From Malaciobacter halophilus (GTDB lineage Bacteria; Campylobacterota; Campylobacteria; Campylobacterales; Arcobacteraceae), in assembly GCF_002837275.1 (NCBI RefSeq), contig NZ_NXIF01000002.1:23548-87547 (forward strand): 64,000 bases of DNA. The letters run 5' to 3'. How positions within the stretch are numbered: position 1 is the first letter of the stretch; the number at the start of each line of letters is the position of its first letter. The notes under the pieces are model-generated. The model made no database searches. It had not been told where the DNA came from and worked only from the letters and a program-made list of their open reading frames with translations. Positions 54,096-63,727 of the stretch are shown here, in pieces. A program made the translations under genes and the position numbers.

Positions 54096-54548
54096 TTAAA
54101 TAAAAGATAAAAATAAGTTTAACTTATCTATCTTTGCATTTAGTGTACTCCTTTTTTGCTTATAAAATATTTTATCTTGTGTCATATAAACTTTTTTTGA
54201 TAAATCATACTTATGTATTTTGTCTTTAAACTTTATCCAAACTCTATGATTATCATATAAAATAAAAATTACTCTTTTTTGTTTTAACCTAATGAATTTA
54301 TTTTTTCTTCTTTCTAGTTCTAAAATAACTTTATATAAATTATCATCAATTTTTTTTACAACTGAATTTTTTAACTTATATTTTCCATCAGCAAAACCAC
54401 CTAATGTATTAACTTCCAAAATAGCATTTTCTATTTTAAAAATTTTTCTTTCATAAAATTCTTGTAACTCATTCATACTAAAACTTTTTGTTTGTGTCCC
54501 AAAAAGTAAATTAATGATTAAAAAAATCAAAATAACTATTTTTTTCAC
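54096..54548 (-). CDS. Exported protein of unknown function
   Basis: About 150 residues beginning with a signal peptide (KKIVILIFLIINLLFGTQTKS). The start is GTG 54548, behind AAGGAT; a longer frame to 54608 has no site and is not signal-like. The mature part is basic and rich in strands (AILEVNTLGGFADGKYKL, RRKNKFIRLKQKRVIFILYD, VWIKFKDKIHKYDLSK). No family is recognised. It lies between the SulP and flavoprotein genes. Confidence 0.6.
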   Translation of the reverse strand: MKKIVILIFLIINLLFGTQTKSFSMNELQEFYERKIFKIENAILEVNTLGGFADGKYKLKNSVVKKIDDNLYKVILELERRKNKFIRLKQKRVIFILYDNHRVWIKFKDKIHKYDLSKKVYMTQDKIFYKQKRSTLNAKIDKLNLFLSFI

Positions 54549-54625
54549 TTTGAGATCCTTTTTATTTGTTAGAATTATTCTATAAAGTTTTTGTGGAATA
54601 ATTGTCAAAAACGAAAGGATAAAAT

Positions 54626-55990
54626 ATGCAGAAATTTGATTTAATAATTATAGGAGCTGGAAGAGCAAGTAATATTGCTGCAAAAGCTGGAAAATTAGGG
54701 AAAAAAGTTGCAATTATTGAAAAGTCAAAATTAGGAGGTACATGTCCTAATAGAGGCTGTGTTCCTTCTAAACTTCTAATAGGTTATGCCCAAAAGATAA
54801 GAGAGATAAAAGACTCAAAGAAATATTTTATTAGAGCTATTATAGATGATATAGACCAAGAGAAAATTTTTGAACAAACAAATGAATATATTTCAAAAGT
54901 AGAAAAAAATTATGAAAATAAATTCAATGAAAATGTAACTGTTTTTAAAGCAGAAGGAAGTTTTTTAGAAAATAAAATAATAGAAGTAAATAATACAAAA
55001 ATCACAGCACCTATAATTATAATTGCAACAGGAACAAGACCAGCAAAAGTTCCTTTTGAAAATGCATGGACAAGTGATGATATTTTTCCTTTAACAAAAA
55101 AAATACCAGACTCAATAACAATTGTTGGAGCAGGTTTTATAGCTTGCGAATTAGCAAACTTTTTTGATGCAATTGGAGTAAAAACAACCCAATTAGTAAG
55201 AGGAGATACTCTTTTAGAAAATGAAGATGAAGATATAAGTGAAATTTTCAAAGAACAATATTGCAAAAATGTAGAAGTTAAATTTAATACTACAATTAAA
55301 AAAGCAAAATTAAAAAATGATTCATTTGAAATGATATTAGATGATGAAAAAATACATACAAGTGATGCCTTACTTTATGCAATAGGAAGAGTATCAAATG
55401 CTGACACATTAAAACTTGAAAATACAGATATAAAAACTGATAAACGCGGATTTATAAAAAGAGATAAATATTTTCAAACTAATGTTGAAGGTATTTATGT
55501 AGTTGGTGATGCAAGTGGAGAGCACATGCTTCAACATGCAGCTGCATATGAGATGAATCATCTAAGCAAATTTTTATTTGAAGACGAAAAAAAAGCTTTA
55601 GAATTTAAATATATGCCACATGCTGTTTTTAGTTATCCAGAAATTGCAAGTGTAGGCTTAACAGAAAAAAGAGCAAAAGAATTAAATATAAACTATGTAA
55701 CATCAACTACAAGTTGGCTTGCAAGTGCAAAAGCTCAAGCATTAAAAATCAAATATCCTAAAACAAAATTTATATTAAATCCTGAAACTTATGAAATTTT
55801 GGGATGCCATCTAATTGGGTATGAAAGTGCAACACTTATACATCAAGTATTAGCTATAATGCATCTTCAAAATGATATTAGAAATTTAAAAGAGATGTTA
55901 TATATTCACCCTGCTTTAAGTGAAGCTTTACTTCCAGCTGCAGTAGAAGCTGTAAAAGTTATACAAGAGTATAAAGAGTCACAAAAATAG
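54626..55990 (+). CDS. NAD(P)H-dependent FAD disulfide reductase (mycothione-reductase/Lpd-like)
   Basis: Class I pyridine nucleotide-disulfide oxidoreductase, 454 aa. FAD site LIIIGAGRASNIAAKAGK, redox disulfide GGTCPNRGCVPSKL, NAD(P)H site TIVGAGFIACELANFF, second FAD motif VEGIYVVGDA and the C-terminal catalytic IHPALSEALLP. Closer to the MtrA/mercuric-reductase-like branch than to PDH E3, since no ketoacid dehydrogenase genes are adjacent. Physiological partner unknown. Confidence 0.88.
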   Translation: MQKFDLIIIGAGRASNIAAKAGKLGKKVAIIEKSKLGGTCPNRGCVPSKLLIGYAQKIREIKDSKKYFIRAIIDDIDQEKIFEQTNEYISKVEKNYENKFNENVTVFKAEGSFLENKIIEVNNTKITAPIIIIATGTRPAKVPFENAWTSDDIFPLTKKIPDSITIVGAGFIACELANFFDAIGVKTTQLVRGDTLLENEDEDISEIFKEQYCKNVEVKFNTTIKKAKLKNDSFEMILDDEKIHTSDALLYAIGRVSNADTLKLENTDIKTDKRGFIKRDKYFQTNVEGIYVVGDASGEHMLQHAAAYEMNHLSKFLFEDEKKALEFKYMPHAVFSYPEIASVGLTEKRAKELNINYVTSTTSWLASAKAQALKIKYPKTKFILNPETYEILGCHLIGYESATLIHQVLAIMHLQNDIRNLKEMLYIHPALSEALLPAAVEAVKVIQEYKESQK

Positions 55991-55999
55991 TGACTCTTT
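55973..55999. terminator. Bidirectional hairpin between flavoprotein and sodB genes
   Basis: A perfect 10-bp stem AAAGAGTCAC/GTGACTCTTT with loop AAAAATA spans the flavoprotein stop and lies just beyond the converging sodB. Confidence 0.7.
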
Positions 56000-56006
56000 A
56001 AAATAT

Positions 56007-56585
56007 TTATTTAGCTAAATTTTGTGCAACAAAATCCCAGTTTACTAACTTCCAAAAATTCTCTAAATATGCAGGTCTAGCATTTCTACAGTCGATGTAG
56101 TATGCATGTTCCCAAACATCACATGTTAATAATGGAGTTAAACCTTCTGTAATTGGTGTTTGTGCATTTGATGTAGAGATAATACTTAATTTTCCAGCCT
56201 CATCTTTAACTAACCAAGCCCAACCAGAACCAAAATGAGTTACAGCTTTATTTGTAAATTCAGTTTTAAACTCTTCTACTGAACCAAAATTTGCAACTAG
56301 TGCATCTTCTAACTCACTTGAAATAGATGTTTCATTTGGAGTTAATCCATTCCAGAAGAAATCATGATTAAATACTTGAGCAGCATTATTAAAAACTCCA
56401 CCTTCTGAGTCTTTGATTATATCAACTAATGAAGAGTCTTCATGTTTAGTACCAGCAATAAGTTCATTTAATTTATTTACATATGTTTGATGGTGTTTCC
56501 CATAGTGGAACTCTAAAGTCTCTTTTGACATTAGTGGCTCTAAAGCATCTTTTGCATAAGGTAAAGTCATTAATTCATGTTTCAT
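56007..56585 (-). CDS. sodB: Superoxide dismutase [Fe] SodB
   Basis: Fe/Mn superoxide dismutase, 192 aa. Metal ligands lie in FHYGKHHQTYVNKL, QVFNHDFFWNGL and CDVWEHAYYIDCRN; NNAAQ and GSGWAWLV are as in Fe-type enzymes. Cytoplasmic, no signal. The usual single SOD of Campylobacterota. TATAAT upstream at 56661-56656. Confidence 0.97.
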   Translation of the reverse strand: MKHELMTLPYAKDALEPLMSKETLEFHYGKHHQTYVNKLNELIAGTKHEDSSLVDIIKDSEGGVFNNAAQVFNHDFFWNGLTPNETSISSELEDALVANFGSVEEFKTEFTNKAVTHFGSGWAWLVKDEAGKLSIISTSNAQTPITEGLTPLLTCDVWEHAYYIDCRNARPAYLENFWKLVNWDFVAQNLAK

Positions 56586-56655
56586 TTTTGTATCCTTTTA
56601 TTAAGTTTATTTTGTTTCAATAAAGAAAGAATACTCCTATTTGATTGAAAGAATT

Positions 56656-56661
56656 ATTATA
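56656..56661 (-). promoter_or_regulatory. Putative -10 box of sodB
   Basis: TATAAT on the minus strand, about 70 bases before the sodB ATG. Confidence 0.5.
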
Positions 56662-56723
56662 CAAAGAAACTAATTTTTATTTTAAGACAATTTTTGTCCT
56701 ATTTAGTAACTTTTAGTAATAAA

Positions 56724-57377
56724 TTATCTATTCAAATATAAAATATTTCCTTTAAATGCTTTGGCTAAATAGTTTGCAATTGGTTTTTCTTTTCTTGCAG
56801 AAAAACCAAATGTTCCCATCTTTTTACAAAAAGCGTTATGATTTCCTCTTAAAGGATCTATTATAACTACTTCACAATTTTTATTTGCATATAAATTGAT
56901 AAAAGAAGATAATAAATTAACATGTGTTCTTTCATATAAAACATCACTTCCTATAATTAAATCAAACTTTTCAACAGTTGCTTTTGTAGCATCCCAACTT
57001 GCTTGAAAATAAGGAATTAACTTTTTACTATTTAAAGAGCAATTATATTTTAAAAAATTCTCTACTTCAGGATGATAATCTGTAGCAGTTATATTTGCTT
57101 CTCTTTTATTTAATACTAAACTTGCTAATCCAAGTCCACAACCAAGTTCTAAAATACGTTTTCCTTTTATTTCATATGTTAGCATTAAATTTGCTAAAAC
57201 CTTACCCGCATCCCATAAAACTCCAAATATTGGCCATTGTGCAGAAGAAATTCCAAGTTTTTGGGCAACATTATTTTTATCAAAAAATTGTTGCTTATTT
57301 TTTAATGTTTTTAAATGAATATCTAAAGTACCAACCTCAACGGTTTCATACTTTATTTTATAGTTATTTTGAATCAT
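56724..57377 (-). CDS. METTL21-like class I SAM-dependent methyltransferase
   Basis: A 217-residue Rossmann methyltransferase: ILELGCGLGLASLVLNK (motif I), ITATDYHPEV (acidic loop), and LIIGSDVLYE (motif IV). Similar to the PF10294 group that methylates Lys residues or small metabolites. The hydrophobic N-terminal strand region recalls this family. Target unknown. Monocistronic. Confidence 0.8.
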   Translation of the reverse strand: MIQNNYKIKYETVEVGTLDIHLKTLKNKQQFFDKNNVAQKLGISSAQWPIFGVLWDAGKVLANLMLTYEIKGKRILELGCGLGLASLVLNKREANITATDYHPEVENFLKYNCSLNSKKLIPYFQASWDATKATVEKFDLIIGSDVLYERTHVNLLSSFINLYANKNCEVVIIDPLRGNHNAFCKKMGTFGFSARKEKPIANYLAKAFKGNILYLNR

Positions 57378-57530
57378 AAAATACCTTAATTATATTATAA
57401 TTGAAATATTAAGATTGTGGTATTAGAAGTAGATTTTACTAGTTAACGGTTAGTTCTTGGTAGAATTATATTTATAAAACCAAATTTTTCAATTTGTTCA
57501 TTATAGCCAAAATATAATATTTAAGCAAAT

Positions 57531-58004
57531 TTATAATTTCATTTTCTTTCTTAAATTTGCCCTTGATTCTTTATCCACAAGGAAAAAACAGTAATCAATT
57601 TCATCTTTAATAGAAGCTTTTTTATGACCTTTTACTTTTATTATTTCAAAATTATATTTTTCATATAATAAAAAAAACTCTTTATAAAGCTCTTTATTTT
57701 TTATCTCTTTTCCAGTTTTTGTAAGATAAGAATTACTTTGTAATTTTGTTTTTCTATTTAGTAAAGATAAAATATTTTGACAATCTGTATAGACTATAAA
57801 TTTCTGTTTTATATCTATATCTTTAACTGCCCAAATTAAAGTTTGAAGTTCTAATTTTGTAGAAGAAGTATTTTCAAAAAATTTTGATTGAACTTTGGAG
57901 TTATTACAAAACTTCAAATCATTACATAATAAATATGCACCATATCCAATCTTTTTTTGAGGATTTACACTTCCATCAACAAATAGTTTATATATATTTT
58001 CCAT
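57531..58004 (-). CDS. RNase H-fold protein (RNase HI-like)
   Basis: A 157-residue RNase HI-like protein. Catalytic carboxylates are seen in KLFVDGSVN (Asp), TKLELQTLI (Glu) and VYTDCQNIL (Asp); the fourth could be in IKDEID after the KVKGHKKA loop. Typical RNase HI cleaves RNA in RNA:DNA hybrids. Its spacing differs from E. coli RnhA, and it may be an accessory paralogue. The 153-base gap to the next gene holds nothing I recognise. Confidence 0.8.
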   Translation of the reverse strand: MENIYKLFVDGSVNPQKKIGYGAYLLCNDLKFCNNSKVQSKFFENTSSTKLELQTLIWAVKDIDIKQKFIVYTDCQNILSLLNRKTKLQSNSYLTKTGKEIKNKELYKEFFLLYEKYNFEIIKVKGHKKASIKDEIDYCFFLVDKESRANLRKKMKL

Positions 58005-58126
58005 TTAAAAGTATAACACTAAAACTATAAATATTTCAAACAAGAGTTTATCTTATTACATTATCAAGTGACTTTAGATACAACTTAAGAAAACTTAAAT
58101 AAAATATAAAAAACAAAAGGTGATTT

Positions 58127-58825
58127 ATGAAATTTGATAAATTATATAAAGGTAAACTAATTAAAAGATATAAAAGATTTTTAGCAGATATCCAACTAGA
58201 AGATGATAGCATAATAACTGCACATGTTCCAAATAGTGGTGCTATGACTTCTTGTATTGAAGAAAACTGTCCAGTTTGGGTTAGTTTTCATGATAATCCT
58301 AAAAGAAAATTAAAATACACATTAGAACTTACAAAAATAGATGAAAATTTAATTTGTATAAATACAACAGTTGCAAATAAAATTGCTATTGAAGCTATAA
58401 ATAATGGAACAATAAAAGAACTTCAAGGCTATGAAAGTTTAAAACCTGAACAAAAATATGGACAAAATAGTAGAATTGATATACTATTAGAAAACAGTAG
58501 TAGTAATGAAAAATGTTATGTAGAAATAAAAAGTGTAAGTTTAAGATTAGAAGATACATTAGCATTTCCAGATGCAATTACAAGTAGAGGAACAAAACAT
58601 TTAAATGAATTAAGAGATATGGTTAAAGAAGGTCACAGAGCAGTAATGCTTTATGTTATTCAAAGAACAGATGAAAAAGAGTTTAGAATTGCTAAAGAAA
58701 TAGATTCTAAATATTACGATACCTTTAAAGAAGTTATAAAAGATGGAGTTGAAGTACTTGTTTACCAATCATCAATATCTTGTGAAGAAATAGATATTAT
58801 AAAAAAGAAAAAACTACTTGACTAA
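58127..58825 (+). CDS. sfsA: DNA/RNA nuclease SfsA
   Basis: SfsA-family nuclease/regulator of 232 residues. Family motifs: the OB-like N-terminus (GKLIKRYKRFLADIQLED), HVPNSGAMTSCIE, and the PD-(D/E)XK core SRIDILLENSS plus YVEIKSVSLR and FPDAITSRGTKHL. Originally named for sugar fermentation stimulation; nuclease activity is the likely role. AAAGG site before the ATG. Confidence 0.95.
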   Translation: MKFDKLYKGKLIKRYKRFLADIQLEDDSIITAHVPNSGAMTSCIEENCPVWVSFHDNPKRKLKYTLELTKIDENLICINTTVANKIAIEAINNGTIKELQGYESLKPEQKYGQNSRIDILLENSSSNEKCYVEIKSVSLRLEDTLAFPDAITSRGTKHLNELRDMVKEGHRAVMLYVIQRTDEKEFRIAKEIDSKYYDTFKEVIKDGVEVLVYQSSISCEEIDIIKKKKLLD

Positions 58826-58882
58826 ATATCTTAAAATAGATTTTAAAGTACAATATATTAAATACAAAGAGTGGAATAAAAA

Positions 58883-59791
58883 ATGAATCTTTTAAAAAAT
58901 TTATTTACTGATTTAGAAAACTTATTAAATCTACTAAATGATTTTGATTATAGTAAATTAATACTTTTAACTATTACATTAACTATAATATATATAGTTC
59001 ATATTGTTTTTTTAAACAAATACCATAAAAATAAAATAAATAAAACAAAAATAGAGTTAAAAAAAATCAATTTGGAAGCAACACTAAATTTAAAAAGACA
59101 GAATTTACTTAAAATATATCTAATTTTATTTTTGTTTAGCTCTTTTTTTATAATCTCTCAAAATAATTTAGCAGTAATTATACCTGTATTATCAGCACTA
59201 ATACTTATTTTACTTTTTTCAATAAAAGAGCAATTAAATAATATCTTTTTAGGTTTAGCTTATAAATCATCTGTTTTAACAACTATATATGAAGGAATGC
59301 AGTTTTATTTTAAAGATAAACCAAATGAAATTTGTGAAATTACAAAAGTTAATCTTTTTAAAACAATTTATAAAAATGAAAAAACAGGACAGTTATTATC
59401 TTTAGAGAATAAAACATTAAATGAAACAGAGATAATTCATAAAGCAATTACAGATTTAGATTATATAGAGTTTAAATATATTGTAAGTAATAGTTTTGAT
59501 TTTGATAGTTATGTAGAAGAAACAAAAGAGAAGTTAAAAGAGTATATAAATACAGTTGATGTGGATTTTAAAACTTTAAGAGGTACAATCTTATCTTTAA
59601 AATCAAAATATAACACAACACCATTTTTAAAACCATTTTATACTATTGACATTAATTACAATACAAAAGAAGATGTAGTAATAAAAATAAAAATAACAAC
59701 ATATAAATATGATTATGAAAACTACTTAGATGACTTTTTAAAATTTAGACCTATTGAAAATAGTTTACAAGACAGTATAAGTAAAACATAA
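58883..59791 (+). CDS. Divergent MscS-like membrane protein
   Basis: A 302-residue protein with an N-terminal hydrophobic helix (about 27-47), two more (about 78-118) and a soluble C-terminal domain. The third helix ends EQLNNIFLGLAYKSS and is followed by GMQFYFKDKPNEICEITKV and LSLENKTLNE, resembling the pore/beta-domain junction of MscS (GLQNxxxG then DG.V.IPN). Similarity is modest. It could be a mechanosensitive channel or a signalling relative. Confidence 0.6.
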   Translation: MNLLKNLFTDLENLLNLLNDFDYSKLILLTITLTIIYIVHIVFLNKYHKNKINKTKIELKKINLEATLNLKRQNLLKIYLILFLFSSFFIISQNNLAVIIPVLSALILILLFSIKEQLNNIFLGLAYKSSVLTTIYEGMQFYFKDKPNEICEITKVNLFKTIYKNEKTGQLLSLENKTLNETEIIHKAITDLDYIEFKYIVSNSFDFDSYVEETKEKLKEYINTVDVDFKTLRGTILSLKSKYNTTPFLKPFYTIDINYNTKEDVVIKIKITTYKYDYENYLDDFLKFRPIENSLQDSISKT

Positions 59792-59840
59792 ATTTTATAG
59801 ATAAGTTTTTCTTATAAATTTCTTTTAATAATTCATAAGA

Positions 59841-59846
59841 TATAAT
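59841..59846 (+). promoter_or_regulatory. Putative -10 box of the DUF2892 gene
   Basis: TATAAT 35 bases before the ATG. Confidence 0.4.
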
Positions 59847-59875
59847 TATATGAATTTCATAATCAAGGATTATAT

Positions 59876-60061
59876 ATGAATATCTATGAAAAAATTAGAA
59901 AAGTTTGTAGACCAATTAGAATAGTTGTAGGAATAGTTTTAATTGCTATTGGTGTAATTATTCAAAACCCTTGGTTTTTCCTAGGAGTTATACCTTTATT
60001 TGTAGGTATAATAAACTTCTGTCCTTTGTGTAGTATTACAAAGAAGTGTTCAATTAAGTAA
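59876..60061 (+). CDS. DUF2892 (YgaP-like TM) small membrane protein
   Basis: A 61-residue protein with two hydrophobic helices (IRIVVGIVLIAIGVII and WFFLGVIPLFVGIIN) and a C-terminal CPLCSI then KKCS Cys motif. This is the DUF2892 domain that forms the membrane part of YgaP rhodaneses, here free-standing. The stop lies within a strong terminator. An AAGGA site precedes the ATG. Confidence 0.85.
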   Translation: MNIYEKIRKVCRPIRIVVGIVLIAIGVIIQNPWFFLGVIPLFVGIINFCPLCSITKKCSIK

Positions 60062-60094
60062 ATAGAAGTTAAAAGTTACTCTTTAACTTCTATT
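60061..60094. terminator. Bidirectional terminator between DUF2892 and PQQ dehydrogenase genes
   Basis: A perfect 13-bp stem AATAGAAGTTAAA/TTTAACTTCTATT with an eight-base loop, followed by ATTTTATAAATTTT on the plus strand. Confidence 0.85.
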
Positions 60095-61152
60095 ATTTTA
60101 TAAATTTTACCACTATCTGTTGCAAAGAAGATATTTCCTTTATTATCTTCTACAAGAGTTCTTACTCTTTCTTGCAAATCTTCAAAAAGCCTTTCTTCAC
60201 TTATTACATTAAATTTTTCATCTAATTTTACTACATTTATATGTGTCAATTTTAAAGCACCTAAAAGTAATGCATTTTTTAGCTGTTTATATTTCTTTCC
60301 ACTATATACTATTAAAGAGCTTGGTGCAATAGAAGGAGTATAATGTTTAATAGGATTAATCAATCCTTTTTCTTGAGTTTTACCTACACTAATAGATGCC
60401 CAATACTCTTTACCTAAAGAGACTTTTGGCCATCCATAATTACTAGCTTTTTTGATAATATTTATCTCATCTCCACCTCTTGGTCCATGCTCACTTGAAA
60501 AAAGTAAATCTCTATTTTTATCAAAGAATAGTCCTTGAGGATTTCTATGTCCATAGCTATAAATCTCTTTTAAAGCATTTTTATTATCAATAAAAGGATT
60601 ATTTGTTGGAATTGTACCATCTAAATTTAATCTAATAATAGTTCCTGCATGATTACTTAAAGATTGTGCATTATCTCTTTTACCTCTATCTCCTACACTA
60701 AAATAGATGTATTTTTCATCAAAAGCAATTCTACTTCCAAAATGTCTTGTTGTATCAGTTGCACTTTTTGTAACTAAAATATCCTTTATATCTATTAATT
60801 TTTCATTTATTAGTTTTGCTTTTGCAAGGGTAGTTACTCCTTTATTATCCTTATTTTTAACATATGTAAAGAAAACAGTATTATCATTTTTATAATTTAA
60901 AGATACTTTTATATCTAGTAAACCACCTTGTCCTTTAGTAAAAACATCAATCTTTTTTATAACTTTTATTTTTTTTGAATTTATATCAAATATTGCAAAT
61001 AATCCATTTTTATAACTTAATATCATTTTTGAATCATCAAAAAAATCCATTCCCCAAATTATATTTTTTGTATCAATTATTTTTTCTGCTTTAAAAGATG
61101 CAAATAGACTACTTGCAATAAAAATCATTATGAAAGAAACTAATTTTTTCAT
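60076..61152 (-). CDS. PQQ-dependent sugar dehydrogenase family protein (soluble, YliI-like)
   Basis: An exported (signal peptide about 1-18) six-bladed beta-propeller of 358 residues, of the soluble glucose/aldose dehydrogenase (GDH-B/YliI) family. Conserved pieces: FGSRIAFDEKYIYFSVGDRG, NHAGTIIRLNLDGTIP, SYGHRNPQGLFF and SSEHGPRGGDEINII, the His and Arg being PQQ/substrate ligands. No PQQ biosynthesis genes are in the window, so cofactor supply is open; a non-redox role is possible. Confidence 0.87.
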   Translation of the reverse strand: MKKLVSFIMIFIASSLFASFKAEKIIDTKNIIWGMDFFDDSKMILSYKNGLFAIFDINSKKIKVIKKIDVFTKGQGGLLDIKVSLNYKNDNTVFFTYVKNKDNKGVTTLAKAKLINEKLIDIKDILVTKSATDTTRHFGSRIAFDEKYIYFSVGDRGKRDNAQSLSNHAGTIIRLNLDGTIPTNNPFIDNKNALKEIYSYGHRNPQGLFFDKNRDLLFSSEHGPRGGDEINIIKKASNYGWPKVSLGKEYWASISVGKTQEKGLINPIKHYTPSIAPSSLIVYSGKKYKQLKNALLLGALKLTHINVVKLDEKFNVISEERLFEDLQERVRTLVEDNKGNIFFATDSGKIYKIIEVKE

Positions 61153-61224
61153 CTAAGTCCTTTATTTTTACAATATTTTTTAATTGTATTATATAATAAT
61201 AGTTAAACAATAACAATTTAAAAC

Positions 61225-63669
61225 TTAATTTTTCATCATCTTTTTTGTTTTGTTTGTAGCTTTTGCTTCATAAGGATTTAAAGGCCAGTAATGTTTTTTA
61301 TATTTACCTCGAAGCTCTTTTCTTACTTCGTCATAAGAGTTATCCCAAAAACTTTTTAAATCATATGTAATTTGTATTGGTCTTAAAGCTGGTGTTAATA
61401 GTTCAATTTGTAAAGCTATTTTGTTATTTAAAACTTTAATAGAATCAAATGTACCAAATATCTCTTGTATTTTAATACTTAATTTTGGTACTTTTATATT
61501 AGAATAATCAATTTTGATTTTTGAACCGCTTGCAGCTTTAAAAAAAGGTGGAGCCAATATATCTAAATTTTGCTGCTCTTGCCAAGACAAACGACTAAGT
61601 AAAATATCATATAAATCTAATTTTTTTAACTCTTCAACTGTTTTAATATCTGTTAAATATAATCCTAGCCAGTCATCAATACTATTTAATAAATCATTAT
61701 CATAAAAAGATGGAAATTCAAAAGAGTTATCATGAAAATTTATAAAATTAATTCTTTGTTTTAAAAAAAGAGCTTTTTTATCCCAATGCAATAGCTGTAA
61801 GCCTTCATCTTTTATTACCTCAATTAGCATTTGTGTTAAATTACTATCATCAAGTTTACAAGGTTTTGATTCTAATTGCAGTTTTAAAAAACTTGTTACT
61901 TCTCTTGCTTGCAATTTTTTACTATCTTTATCAAAACTTATTTTTTGTTCCTTTTTTAAATAAGAACTAAAATATGTTTTTAAATATTTAAATTCAATTT
62001 TAAAAGCTTGATTTATAAAAGAGTCTTTCTCTTTTGCATTTATATTTACAGCAACAATATATTTTTCATTAAATAAGTAACTATTTTTATATAAAATAGC
62101 TCCTTTACTATTACTAAGTTTATATCTTATATCATTCTCTTTTCTTATTTTAGCTAATCTATCAGGATAAGCATACAAGGCTAAAACTCCCAGTAAATCA
62201 TAATTAAATTTCTCTTTTTTTATTTTTTGAAATTTTTTTAATTTAAGAAAATAGTGTTTTGCCTCTTTTAAAATAATTTGATTGCTATTTTTTTCATAAA
62301 TATTAATAAAAGTAGAAAGAATATCATCTTTTAAACTATTTTGATTTAATATAGAGGCTAAAATTGATGCTTCATAAGCAAAACCAATCTCATTTGCCTT
62401 TAAAATCATATAAGAAAGTCTTGGATGAATTCCTAAAGATATAGCTTTTTTACCAAAATCTGTAATAGTAAAATCTTCATCAATCATACTTAAATTTATC
62501 AAAAGTTCTTTTGCATTTAAAATCGCTTTTTCATCTGGTTTATTCAACCACATCAAATCATCAAAACTATCAATTTGCCACAAACAAAGCTCTAAAAGTA
62601 CTTGTGTTAAATCTGCTCTTAATATTTCAGCAGTTGTACTTTTTTGAAGAAGTTTAGATTCATGCCACAACTTATAACAAACTCCATCTTCTAATCTTCC
62701 TGCTCTTCCTGCTCTTTGAGTTGCTGATTCATAAGATATAAAATTTAACTCTAAATGGTTCATACCATTTGAACTATCATATCTTGATATTTTTTCTAAA
62801 CCACTATCAATAACAACACCTACACCTTCAATAGTTAAAGATGTTTGTGCAACGTTTGTAGAAAGAATTATTTTTCTTTTATCTTGTTTGTATATTGCAA
62901 TATTTTGTTGCTTTTTATCAAGATTTGAATATAAGGGTAAAATCAAAATATCTTTACTTATTTTTAACTCTTTTTTTACTTCACTTATCTCTTTTACACC
63001 TGGTAGAAAAACTAAAATATCTTTGTTTGTCTCTTTTAAAGCTTTACTTATAGTTTGTATAATTAAAGAAGTATCTCCATAATTTGGTTGTTTTATATTT
63101 GAATGCAAATATATATTTTTAACTTTAAAATTTTTTGCTATTGAAGTTACTACATTTGCTTTTAAAAATTTTGATAATTTTTCAGTATTTAAAGTAGCAG
63201 ACATTATTAATAGTTTTAAATCTTCTCTTAAAAACTCTTGGATTTGCAAACAAAAAGCTAAGGCTAAATCTGTATTAATATTTCTTTCATGAAACTCATC
63301 AAAAATTATTAAACCGATCTCATCAATACTTTGATTTTGTTGTATTTTTCTTATTAAAATAGCCTCTGTTACTACTAATATTTTTGTCTGCTTTGAAAAA
63401 CAACTATCAAGTTTAACTTGATAACCTACTGTTTGTCCTACTTTTTCATTTAAGTTTTGTGCTAATTTAGTAGCAATAACTCTAGCAGCTATTCGTCTTG
63501 GCTCTAAAACTATAATTTTTTTATTTTTTAAAAAACTTTCATTTAAAAGTTCTGTTGGAACAACTGTACTTTTACCTGCACCAGTTGTTGCTTGTAAAAT
63601 CACTGTTTTATCTATTTGTAGTTTTGTTTTTAAGTCATCAAGGACATCATATATTGGTAGTTTTCTCAT
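61225..63669 (-). CDS. hrpB: ATP-dependent helicase HrpB
   Basis: DExH-box helicase of 814 residues. Motif I TTGAGKSTVVP, Ia LEPRRIAARV, II FDEFHER, III MSATLN, V STNVAQTSLTI and VI QRAGRAGR are all present, followed by HA2 and the HrpB C-terminal domain (PYEAKAT near the end, matching WP.NP..A.AT). Role in RNA metabolism unclear in this group. It diverges from the parvulin gene. Confidence 0.95.
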   Translation of the reverse strand: MRKLPIYDVLDDLKTKLQIDKTVILQATTGAGKSTVVPTELLNESFLKNKKIIVLEPRRIAARVIATKLAQNLNEKVGQTVGYQVKLDSCFSKQTKILVVTEAILIRKIQQNQSIDEIGLIIFDEFHERNINTDLALAFCLQIQEFLREDLKLLIMSATLNTEKLSKFLKANVVTSIAKNFKVKNIYLHSNIKQPNYGDTSLIIQTISKALKETNKDILVFLPGVKEISEVKKELKISKDILILPLYSNLDKKQQNIAIYKQDKRKIILSTNVAQTSLTIEGVGVVIDSGLEKISRYDSSNGMNHLELNFISYESATQRAGRAGRLEDGVCYKLWHESKLLQKSTTAEILRADLTQVLLELCLWQIDSFDDLMWLNKPDEKAILNAKELLINLSMIDEDFTITDFGKKAISLGIHPRLSYMILKANEIGFAYEASILASILNQNSLKDDILSTFINIYEKNSNQIILKEAKHYFLKLKKFQKIKKEKFNYDLLGVLALYAYPDRLAKIRKENDIRYKLSNSKGAILYKNSYLFNEKYIVAVNINAKEKDSFINQAFKIEFKYLKTYFSSYLKKEQKISFDKDSKKLQAREVTSFLKLQLESKPCKLDDSNLTQMLIEVIKDEGLQLLHWDKKALFLKQRINFINFHDNSFEFPSFYDNDLLNSIDDWLGLYLTDIKTVEELKKLDLYDILLSRLSWQEQQNLDILAPPFFKAASGSKIKIDYSNIKVPKLSIKIQEIFGTFDSIKVLNNKIALQIELLTPALRPIQITYDLKSFWDNSYDEVRKELRGKYKKHYWPLNPYEAKATNKTKKMMKN

Positions 63670-63727
63670 TTATATAATTATACTTAAAAAATCTTTTAGC
63701 TAATATTTTGTTAAAAAAGGAGTTTAA

